Assembly: GCA_031260045.1 (NCBI GenBank)
Contig: JAIRKO010000008.1
Span: 1-42,701, forward strand
DNA from: Dysgonamonadaceae bacterium
GTDB taxonomy: Bacteria > Bacteroidota > Bacteroidia > Bacteroidales > Azobacteroidaceae
Length of the DNA: 42,701 nucleotides
Direction: 5' to 3'
The notes below the pieces were generated by a model that made no database searches, was not told the origin of the DNA, and saw nothing but the letters and a program-made list of their open reading frames with translations. A program made the translations under genes and the position numbers. Positions 35,694 through 42,701 of the stretch are shown here, piece after piece (positions within the stretch are counted from its first letter, which is position 1; every line of letters begins with the position of its first letter).

Positions 35694-37559
35694 ATGAATG
35701 AAGCGTTAAACAAACAAACGGCTGTCCCCCAAGCAGATTTTGATTGGGAAGCCTACGAAAAAGGAAGTACTTACGGAGAGGTAAGTAAAGAAAATTTGAT
35801 CGAAACATACGATCAGTCTGTGAGTAAAATTAGCGACAATGAAGTAGTTATGGGAAAAATTACGACTTTGAACAAACGCGAAGTCGTGATCAATATCGGC
35901 TATAAGTCCGATGGCGTAGTTTCGATGAACGAATTTCGTTACAACCCCAATTTGAAGGCGGGCGACGAAGTGGAGGTGTATATCGAAAGTCAGGAAGACA
36001 AAAAAGGTCAACTCATTCTTTCCCACAGGAAAGCGCGGGCGTTCCATGCGTGGAACAAAGTAACCGCTGCATTTGAAAGCGGCGAAACCGTTACCGGTCA
36101 TGTAAAATGCCGCACCAAAGGCGGTATGATTGCGGATGTATTCGGCATCGAAGCTTTCTTGCCGGGTTCGCAGATTGACGTTAAACCGGTTCGCGACTAC
36201 GACATATTTGTAGATAAAACGATGGAATTTAAGATTGTAAAAATCAATCCGGATTTCAAGAATGTGGTTATTTCACATAAAGCGTTGATAGAAGATGAAT
36301 TGGAACAACAGAAAAAAGATATTATCGCCAAACTGGAAAAAGGTCAGGTATTGGAAGGTATCGTCAAAAACATTACTCCTTACGGCATATTTGTTGATTT
36401 GGGCGGCGTTGACGGCTTGATTCACATCACCGATTTAAGTTGGGGACGTGTTGCTCATCCGGAAGAATTGGTGCAATTGGATGAAAAACTCAATGTGGTT
36501 ATTCTTGATTTCGACGATGAAAAGAAAAGGATTGCCCTTGGTTTGAAGCAATTAACGCCTCATCCTTGGGACACGTTGGATGCCAATCTGAAAATAGGCG
36601 ATATTGTAAAAGGGAAAGTAGTTTCGATGGCTGATTACGGCGCATTCGTCGAAATAGCGCCGGGCGTGGAAGGACTTATCCACGTTTCGGAAATGAGTTG
36701 GACGCAACATTTGAAAAGCGCACAGGACTTCGTGAAAGCGGGCGACGAGGTGGAAGCCGTTATTCTGGCATTAGACCGCGACGACCGCAAAGTATCGCTG
36801 GGTATCAAGCAATTGAAACCCGATCCGTGGGAAAGTATCGTGGACAAATATTCCGTCGGCAGCAAACATACCGCCAAGGTTTGTAATTTCACCAATTTTG
36901 GAGTATTTGTTGAAGTGGAAGCAGGCGTGGAAGGATTAATCCACATTTCCGACCTTTCATGGACAAGGAAATTCAGGCACCCAAGCGAATTTACCGAAGT
37001 GGGGGCGAACATCGAAGTGCAAGTATTGGAAATCGACAAGGACAACCGCCGTTTGAGCTTAGGGCACAAACAATTGGAGGAAAATCCGTGGGATGTGTTT
37101 GAAACGATATTTACCGTAGGTTCCATCCACGAAGGCACGATTATCGACCTTTTGGAAAAAGGCGCCGTTATTGCCTTGCCTTATGGCGTGGAAGGTTTTG
37201 CAACGCCGAAACATTTGGTGAAAGAAGACGGTTCGCAGGCGCAGCCGGAAGAAAAATTATCTTTCAAAGTCATTGAATTTAACAAGGATTCCAAGCGGAT
37301 TATCCTTTCCCACAGCCGGATTTTTGAAGATGAAAGACGGGAAGCAAAAAAAGGAAAGGAAAAAGAGAAGGAAGTAGACGCCGAAGCTGCTGTTGTTGAT
37401 TCCGGCACGGAAAAGGAAAAGAAAAAATCGACGAGAAAATCCAAGAGTGAGAGCAAAGAAGAACTTCCCGCTCAACCGCCGTTTATGGAAAAAACAACGC
37501 TCGGTGATATTTCCGAATTAGCCGAATTGAAAGAAAAACTGGAAGAGAACAAAGAATAA
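35694..37559 (+). CDS. rpsA: 30S ribosomal protein S1
   Basis: The protein has 621 residues with six S1 RNA-binding domains at roughly residues 52-118, 137-200, 221-290, 306-376, 393-463 and 480-550. Each of the middle ones carries the typical G-x-F-V-E/D-x2-x-GVEGLIHISDLSW core. A charged Lys/Glu-rich tail follows (residues 555-621), common in Bacteroidota S1. It binds mRNA leaders on the 30S subunit. This matters here because most genes lack Shine-Dalgarno sites. It has its own promoter. Confidence 0.96.
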   Translation: MNEALNKQTAVPQADFDWEAYEKGSTYGEVSKENLIETYDQSVSKISDNEVVMGKITTLNKREVVINIGYKSDGVVSMNEFRYNPNLKAGDEVEVYIESQEDKKGQLILSHRKARAFHAWNKVTAAFESGETVTGHVKCRTKGGMIADVFGIEAFLPGSQIDVKPVRDYDIFVDKTMEFKIVKINPDFKNVVISHKALIEDELEQQKKDIIAKLEKGQVLEGIVKNITPYGIFVDLGGVDGLIHITDLSWGRVAHPEELVQLDEKLNVVILDFDDEKKRIALGLKQLTPHPWDTLDANLKIGDIVKGKVVSMADYGAFVEIAPGVEGLIHVSEMSWTQHLKSAQDFVKAGDEVEAVILALDRDDRKVSLGIKQLKPDPWESIVDKYSVGSKHTAKVCNFTNFGVFVEVEAGVEGLIHISDLSWTRKFRHPSEFTEVGANIEVQVLEIDKDNRRLSLGHKQLEENPWDVFETIFTVGSIHEGTIIDLLEKGAVIALPYGVEGFATPKHLVKEDGSQAQPEEKLSFKVIEFNKDSKRIILSHSRIFEDERREAKKGKEKEKEVDAEAAVVDSGTEKEKKKSTRKSKSESKEELPAQPPFMEKTTLGDISELAELKEKLEENKE

Positions 37560-37575
37560 ATTTTTGGTAAAAAAT

Positions 37576-37614
37576 CCGTCATCCCGCGCTCGACGCGAAG
37601 ACTCGCAATGACGG
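37576..37614. repeat. REP-like repeat, partial copy
   Basis: CCGTCATCCCGCGCTCGACG, then GAAGACTCGCAATGACGG. It lies 16 bp after the rpsA stop and combines ends of both repeat types. Confidence 0.65.
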
Positions 37615-37667
37615 CTACAACAATTTGAACCGTACTCTAAAATACAAATTTACATAATTTATTAATT

Positions 37668-37707
37668 AAAAAGTTTGTCATTTTCACAGAGATGACAAAC
37701 TTTTTTT
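37668..37707 (+). terminator. Intrinsic terminator after rpsA, close upstream of the SusC-like gene
   Basis: The stem AAAAAGTTTGTCA / TGACAAACTTTTT has about 13 pairs with a 12-nt loop and is followed by T residues (37701-37707). It ends only 18 bp before the TonB receptor ATG at 37726. It can end the rpsA transcript, but it could also act as an attenuator for the receptor gene. Confidence 0.75.
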
Positions 37708-37725
37708 AGGCATATATATTACATT

Positions 37726-40476
37726 ATGAAAAATCTACTTATGGCAGCGATTATCTGCATAACACAAGTATCTTTAAACACTTACGGAAGAACCGGAGAC
37801 ACAATTCCTCCCGCCGGCACGAGCGTCGTTCTCGACGAAATAGTCGTTACCGGGCAGGGAGCGGAAATAGAAAAACGGCGGCTCTCTTCCAATGTCGTGA
37901 GCATCGGCAGCAAGGAACTGGAAAACTACAACCACGGGCGCATTGACCAATTGCTGCAAAACGCCTTGCCGAATGTGCAAATCACCTTATCCAACGGGCA
38001 GCCAGGCGCGACCTCCATGTTCAAAGCGCGGGGGTTATCTTCGGCTTTTACCAATTCCACACCCGTGATTTATATCGACGGCGTGAGGGCGGACAATCTG
38101 AATACAGGCGCGGCGTTGAACATTACCGAAGGTTATTACGGCGTTTTTGTGGGAACAACCGGACAGACGGCGGCTTCCGGCGCGATGGCTGATATTCCGC
38201 TCGAAAATATCGACCGTATAGAATATGTATCCGGCGGCGCGGCTACTACGCTTTACGGTTCCGACGCGGCAAACGGCGTGATTCAGATTTTTACGAAGAA
38301 AAGCGCTACCAAACAGTCGGTATTTTTTGAAACCGAACTCGGCGCGGAAACGGCAAACGCGCAATATTACCATTTCAAACGAACCGCAGACCTCCTGCAC
38401 CAAACCGGATTTGTGCAGAAATACCGCATCGGATTCGACGGCGGAAACGACAGGGTGAGCTACAGTTTCGGCGGAAACATGAGCGGCAGTTCCGGCACAA
38501 TCGTCCAAAATGCGAACGAAAGCAGGAAATATGACCTGCGACTGGGAACAAGCGTGCATTTCAACAGGAAAACGGAATATCAATCTTCTTTCGGCGTTGT
38601 GGTCAATGAGTTTAAAAGAAGCCGGAACGGAAATCAGGGCGGGTATGTCGGGCTGTGGGTTACCGAAGGGGCAGCGGCGACCAATTTCACATACGCCAAT
38701 CAGGCAGGCGATCGTGTTAATTATGGCGCAAATTTAGACAAATTGGACGATTACGCTTACGCGCAAATGAAAACGTTCGTCAATAAGGCGGAAAAACTGC
38801 AAAACAACAGGGAGTCGGTAAAACGTTTCCAAACTTCGCAGTCGCTTACGTCCAAACCCGTCAATAATCTTACATTCAAAGGGGTTTTCGGGCTTGATTA
38901 CCGCGTGAATACGAACAAAAATATTTATACCAATGAATATTGGGATCATGTGCAAGACAATTATGCAATCATCGGCTCTTCCGGTTCTATATTTAATTTC
39001 AACAGAAATTATTTGAGCTTGACCGCCGATATAAACGGACAATATAAATGGTACAGCGATGGGATTAGCATTATATCTACGGCAGGATACCAGTATTTTA
39101 GCGTCCGCGATCACCAGTGGAACAGCACGGGAAATGATGTGCGCGACGGCGCTCTTATTATTTCCGGCGCGGCGACTACACTTGCCGATGAATGGCTGAG
39201 CTTTTTGTACAATTACGGTGCATTTCTACAGGAAAATATCGGAATAAAAGACCGTTATTTTATAGACATGGGATTGCGTGGCGATTATAATACCGCTTTC
39301 GGCGACAATATAGGCTGGCAATATTATCCTAAAATAGGAATATCTTATCTGCTCTCGGAAGAATCTTTTATGCAAAGCCTGAAAAAAAATAATATCATAA
39401 ACAACCTGCAAATACGCGGGAACTATGGAATTGCGGGCAGTTATCCTCCACCTTTTGAATATCAGAGAACGATATCTTTCAGTTCTTATCTTAATCATCA
39501 GGCAGCTGCTTTCGGCAAAGCCGGCAATCCCGACCTGGCGCCTGAAAAAAAACATTCTTATGAAGCAGGCTTTAATGCGCTGTTATTTAACCGCGTGTTG
39601 AATCTCGGATTTACTCTGTATTATGCTTTGACGAAAGACGCTCTGTTTGGTATCCCGATGCTTCCCTCGCAGGGATATTCGACAAGTTATCAGGAAAACC
39701 TCGAAGAAGCGGCTACTTATTTGGCAAACGTCGGGGAGATTGAAAATAAAGGAATTGAACTGTCTTTGGGCGTGCAACTGCTCAAGACGAAAGACTGGAA
39801 CGTGCAACTGAACGCTTCCTGTAATACCAACCACAACGAAGTATTAGACATTGGGACGGCAGTTCCTTTCAGCATTGGCGGGTTCTCTTCCGGTACGATA
39901 CAGACGGTGGTGGCTGAAGGCAAACCCGTCGGATTTCTTCGCGGATCCAAAGCGGTCTTAAATGAAGACGGCAGCGTGAAAGAAGTTTTGCCGTTGCAGG
40001 ATTTAGGTAGCACGATACCCACTGTGTATGGAAATCTGTCGTTATCTGCCGCCTACCGGAATTGGCAACTCTTCGTCAGCGGCGATTATCAGACGGGCGC
40101 ATACGTACATTCATTCGATCGGCAATTCCGGTTTCTCAAAGGATTGAAAGACGAGGCTGTTCCCGAAAAAACATTGGAAGGTACGACCCAAGATGCACAA
40201 TGGCTTAATTTTACCAACTTTTTTGTGGAAAAAGCCGATTTCCTAAAAATAAGAAACATCGCTTTGTCTTATACCGTCAAGTCTTCTCGATACATGAAGT
40301 CGGCGGTTTTTTCTTTCGGCGTTTATAATCCGTTTTCGTTCACGGCTTCGTCGGTGGATCCGGAAGCGGCGTTGTCTGGAGCGTTAACGCAGGGTGCGGC
40401 AGCGACCGGCGGGTTTAATTATGCTTCTTATTCGTTGCCTCGTCAGTTTATAGGGACAATTAGGGTTAATTTTTAA
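37726..40476 (+). CDS. SusC/RagA-like TonB-dependent outer-membrane receptor
   Basis: The protein has 916 residues. A signal peptide covers about residues 1-21. The TonB-box-like VVLDEIVVTGQG lies near residue 34. The plug domain follows (IDQLLQNALPNVQITLSNGQ, then KARGLSS, PVIYIDGVRADN, GGAATTLYGSDAANGVIQIF). The rest is a 22-strand-type beta-barrel ending SLPRQFIGTIRVNF with the terminal Phe. The usual N-terminal carboxypeptidase-regulatory-like domain is missing, so it is shorter than classical SusC. It imports an oligosaccharide, peptide or other ligand with the SusD partner 51 bp downstream. The substrate is not readable, because no enzyme genes accompany the pair. Confidence 0.93.
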   Translation: MKNLLMAAIICITQVSLNTYGRTGDTIPPAGTSVVLDEIVVTGQGAEIEKRRLSSNVVSIGSKELENYNHGRIDQLLQNALPNVQITLSNGQPGATSMFKARGLSSAFTNSTPVIYIDGVRADNLNTGAALNITEGYYGVFVGTTGQTAASGAMADIPLENIDRIEYVSGGAATTLYGSDAANGVIQIFTKKSATKQSVFFETELGAETANAQYYHFKRTADLLHQTGFVQKYRIGFDGGNDRVSYSFGGNMSGSSGTIVQNANESRKYDLRLGTSVHFNRKTEYQSSFGVVVNEFKRSRNGNQGGYVGLWVTEGAAATNFTYANQAGDRVNYGANLDKLDDYAYAQMKTFVNKAEKLQNNRESVKRFQTSQSLTSKPVNNLTFKGVFGLDYRVNTNKNIYTNEYWDHVQDNYAIIGSSGSIFNFNRNYLSLTADINGQYKWYSDGISIISTAGYQYFSVRDHQWNSTGNDVRDGALIISGAATTLADEWLSFLYNYGAFLQENIGIKDRYFIDMGLRGDYNTAFGDNIGWQYYPKIGISYLLSEESFMQSLKKNNIINNLQIRGNYGIAGSYPPPFEYQRTISFSSYLNHQAAAFGKAGNPDLAPEKKHSYEAGFNALLFNRVLNLGFTLYYALTKDALFGIPMLPSQGYSTSYQENLEEAATYLANVGEIENKGIELSLGVQLLKTKDWNVQLNASCNTNHNEVLDIGTAVPFSIGGFSSGTIQTVVAEGKPVGFLRGSKAVLNEDGSVKEVLPLQDLGSTIPTVYGNLSLSAAYRNWQLFVSGDYQTGAYVHSFDRQFRFLKGLKDEAVPEKTLEGTTQDAQWLNFTNFFVEKADFLKIRNIALSYTVKSSRYMKSAVFSFGVYNPFSFTASSVDPEAALSGALTQGAAATGGFNYASYSLPRQFIGTIRVNF

Positions 40477-40487
40477 TATAATTTATG

Positions 40488-40513
40488 TCGCTAATGCACG
40501 AATTAGTGGCAAC
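40488..40513. repeat. Small inverted element in the SusC-SusD gap
   Basis: GTCGCTAATGCACGAATTAG followed by TGGCAA carries the same words as the 435-482 palindrome in a compact form. It could form a small intercistronic stem. Confidence 0.5.
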
Positions 40514-40527
40514 AAAAAAAATAAATA

Positions 40528-41976
40528 ATGAAAACAATCAAACTTTTTATGCTTGTATGCCTGTTGGCAAGCGCAAGCGCATGTGAACTGTTACAGCCTG
40601 GCGATATTATCAATCCCAATGTAGACGAAGATACTTTTTTGAAATCGGCGAATGCCATGCAATCGTGGGTGAATGGAACGAATAAATCGTTTGCGGAAGC
40701 GATAGGTACTTTCGCCGAACTAACCGAAATATTGTCCGACAATTATTTTAATAATTATTCTCAAAGCAGCAAGGTTTTTGATATTCCCGAAATTTTGTAC
40801 ACCGACGCCGACGTTACCGCCCTGCAAAGATACATCGGCACATTAAGGGAATCCGCCAATTACGGTATTGATGAAGTAGCGCAAGCCGATCCGGAAACCA
40901 CAAACAGCCATTTGTTCAATTTATATTACATCAAAGGGTATTCTTACCTGTTGGCGGGCGAATATTTTACGGCATTGCCCGTCGAAGCCGGAGGAGAAGT
41001 CAAAGAATGGAACACCCAGCTAACGATGGCAATCCAAACCTTTCGGGATGCGTTGGGATATGCCGGTAATCAGGAAGACACGGCTTTTATCAATACCTTG
41101 ATTGCGCGGGCATATCACAAATTGGGCGATAAAACCAATGCGGTGAATTATGCCAATGCGGCGCTTGAATGCTCAATTGATTTTGTAAAAAATGTCTATT
41201 TCGACGGCGAAAAAGGCGTAACTAACTCAATTCAACTTTATACTTTCGGTTTTCAATTCCAACCGTTGCCGCGGCTCGACTTTCTCGATCCAAAATATTT
41301 TGTGTTGACGAATCTTGAACAACGTCCCGTTTGTATCGCGAAAGCCGAAGAACTTCATCTCATTTTGGCGGAAGCGTCGCTTGCTGATAATAATATTAAT
41401 CCGGCAAAACAACAATTAAAAGAATTGCTGGCATTAGTGGCGAGCAGACCGGTAGAAACCGTCGATGATCAACGGGACGACCGGCACAACGGCGGTTTCA
41501 AATACTATCCCGACAGTTCGGCATATAAAGTAGCCGCCTCTCCCGACGAACCATTTCGCGAAGGCTTGGTATTAAACCGCCAAGCGCCCAATTTTATATC
41601 CATACCCTACGTATCGGGAACGTCGGTGGATACGGCGATGATCGACAATGCCACGTCGGTCGACGACCTGCTGGAAATCGTTTACCTGATGCGGCAGGAA
41701 ATATTTTTCGCCGAAGGGCGCAGGGCGTCCGATTTGGGCATCCGGTTGCCTGTTTGCGAAATCGAAGCCGCCAATACATCCTCCGCCGCTCCGTATATTG
41801 ATGCGCAAATTCCCAGTTTTATTCCGTCGGATAAGGAAATGGATGCGTTTGAGATGGACAGGGACGCCAAAACCGTTGTGATACGCCATAATATGAATAA
41901 AATTATAGTGGCAAACAAGGGTTTGGAATGTGTAATTCCATTTTTCGGGGGATCCCGTGCGGGGAGCGGATTTTGA
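40528..41976 (+). CDS. SusD/RagB-like surface lipoprotein
   Basis: The protein has 482 residues. The type II signal peptide MKTIKLFMLVCLLASASAC has its lipid-modified Cys at position 19. SusD-type TPR helices follow (LYYIKGYSYLLAGEYFTALP, then ALIARAYHKLGD-like text near residue 192) and the late EIVYLMRQEIFFAEGRRASD segment typical of RagB/SusD. The protein caps the upstream SusC-like barrel and helps capture its ligand. Family members usually end soon after a VIPF-type motif; here nine more residues (GGSRAGSGF) come from a REP-like repeat containing the stop. Confidence 0.92.
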   Translation: MKTIKLFMLVCLLASASACELLQPGDIINPNVDEDTFLKSANAMQSWVNGTNKSFAEAIGTFAELTEILSDNYFNNYSQSSKVFDIPEILYTDADVTALQRYIGTLRESANYGIDEVAQADPETTNSHLFNLYYIKGYSYLLAGEYFTALPVEAGGEVKEWNTQLTMAIQTFRDALGYAGNQEDTAFINTLIARAYHKLGDKTNAVNYANAALECSIDFVKNVYFDGEKGVTNSIQLYTFGFQFQPLPRLDFLDPKYFVLTNLEQRPVCIAKAEELHLILAEASLADNNINPAKQQLKELLALVASRPVETVDDQRDDRHNGGFKYYPDSSAYKVAASPDEPFREGLVLNRQAPNFISIPYVSGTSVDTAMIDNATSVDDLLEIVYLMRQEIFFAEGRRASDLGIRLPVCEIEAANTSSAAPYIDAQIPSFIPSDKEMDAFEMDRDAKTVVIRHNMNKIIVANKGLECVIPFFGGSRAGSGF

Positions 41977-42010
41977 GCGAGACTGTGCAGTTCGCAAAAA
42001 ACGACTGCGA
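41950..42010. repeat. REP-like repeat at the SusD end
   Basis: GGATCCCGTGCGGGGAGCGG is followed by an arm with CTGTGCAGTTCGCAAAAAAC. Its position covers the SusD stop, as at the exosortase end. Confidence 0.6.
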
Positions 42011-42037
42011 TAACTTTACCCACTAATTTACCGTATT

Positions 42038-42068
42038 ATTGTCAAAATAAGAAAAAAACCTATCTTTG
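42038..42068 (+). promoter_or_regulatory. Promoter of the Rpn-like gene
   Basis: ATTG at 42038-42041, 19 bp, then TATCTTTG at 42061-42068, 31 bp before the ATG at 42100. Confidence 0.65.
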
Positions 42069-42099
42069 CAAAATATCATTTACCAAAAACGAATAAACA

Positions 42100-42701
42100 A
42101 TGACACGCTATCTTGACCCCAAAAACGATTTGACTTTTAAGCGAATATTCGGCGAACATCCCCATCTGCTTATCAGTTTCCTGAATGCTCTGATGCCGCT
42201 GGCGCCCGACCGGAGAATAGAAAGTATTCAATATCTTTCGCCCAAACAGGTGCCGGAAAACCCACTGGGCAAAAATTCCATTGTTGACGTGAGGTGTACC
42301 GACAATTTTGGACGGCATTTTATCGTGGAAATGCAGATGTATTGGAGTGAAATTTTCAAAAGCCGTATTGTGTTCAACGCTTCAAAGGCTTACGTGCGAC
42401 AAATTGACCGGGGCAAAAGCTATCACCTGCTGCAACCGGTTTACGGACTGGGCATTATCAACGATACTTTCGACCCGCATACCAATGAGTTTTACCATCA
42501 TTACCAAACAATTAACCGCTACAACACGAACGAAGTCATCGAAAGACTGGAATTTGTGTTGATAGAGTTGGAGAAATTCAAGCCCGAAAAATGGGCAGAC
42601 CGCAAAATGGCTGTTCTGTGGCTTCGTTTCCTCCGTGAAATCAAAGACCTAACGCAAGAAGTACCCGCCGAACTGCTGGATAGCGAAGAAATACAAGAAG
42701 C
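42100..42701 (+). CDS. Rpn family PD-(D/E)XK nuclease / putative transposase, N-terminal part (runs off window)
   Basis: Two hundred codons are visible from the ATG at 42100. The start MTRYLDPKNDLTFKRIFGEH is the signature of the PDDEXK_2 (Rpn/YhgA-like) family. The nuclease core follows: the Asp in SIVDVRCTDNFGRHF and the E-x-Q in IVEMQMYW near residue 83. The family includes recombination-promoting nucleases and multicopy mobile-like genes that expand in many Bacteroidota. The C-terminal part lies beyond the window. It has its own promoter. Confidence 0.9.
   Translation, partial: MTRYLDPKNDLTFKRIFGEHPHLLISFLNALMPLAPDRRIESIQYLSPKQVPENPLGKNSIVDVRCTDNFGRHFIVEMQMYWSEIFKSRIVFNASKAYVRQIDRGKSYHLLQPVYGLGIINDTFDPHTNEFYHHYQTINRYNTNEVIERLEFVLIELEKFKPEKWADRKMAVLWLRFLREIKDLTQEVPAELLDSEEIQE

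Overview
The window is chromosomal DNA from a member of Bacteroidota, most likely order Bacteroidales. The evidence is the promoter type (TTTG, about 19-20 bp, then TAnnTTTG, found before many genes), a SusC/SusD outer-membrane pair, DUF2723, DUF5063 and DUF2795 proteins, a type IX secretion (T9SS) C-terminal domain relic, and the alaS-M23 peptidase-MerR gene order. Species cannot be told from this sequence.

Layout. 1-6.2 kb: start of methylmalonyl-CoA mutase small subunit (mutA), hisS and alaS on the minus strand, then divergent M23 peptidase and MerR regulator. 6.2-7.8 kb: a GT4 glycosyltransferase broken by a nonsense codon, flanked by REP-like repeats. 7.8-11.1 kb: gpmI and dnaB. 11.1-13.7 kb: first surface-glycan island (acyltransferase, alpha-1,2-fucosyltransferase, DUF268 protein). 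13.9-19.6 kb: glyA, ZIP metal transporter, dusB, a methyltransferase overlapping a PduO-type cobalamin adenosyltransferase, DUF2795 protein, lipoprotein. 19.6-20.0 kb: relic of a T9SS-exported protein (21-bp repeats plus a decayed sorting domain). 20.0-25.0 kb: GlgA-like glycosyltransferase and a second glycan operon (two sugar epimerases, methyltransferase, GT2). 25.2-29.5 kb: ftsZ outside the usual cell-division cluster, initiator tRNA, tetR-fabG-rluA-DUF5063. 29.7-35.1 kb: polysaccharide deacetylase, DUF2723 membrane protein, AlkD-like protein, exosortase. 35.2-42.7 kb: IS110 relic, rpsA, SusC/SusD pair, and the start of an Rpn/PD-(D/E)XK nuclease gene.

The most interesting signal is a set of four long poly-C/poly-G tracts (9, 10, 11 and 13 bases), each inside a different surface-glycan gene. 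I noticed no other G/C run longer than about six bases. One gene is in frame and three are out of frame by one or two bases, and each broken gene has its missing C-terminal half in the alternative frame directly after the tract. This is the signature of slipped-strand phase variation. It suggests a combinatorial ON/OFF switch over acylation, DUF268 modification with fucosylation, methylation, and epimerisation of an envelope polysaccharide. Two tracts also sit upstream of translationally coupled glycosyltransferase genes.

A second theme is a family of short palindromic REP-like repeats at gene ends. Some have apparently supplied the last codons of genes (exosortase, SusD, perhaps the GlgA-like enzyme).
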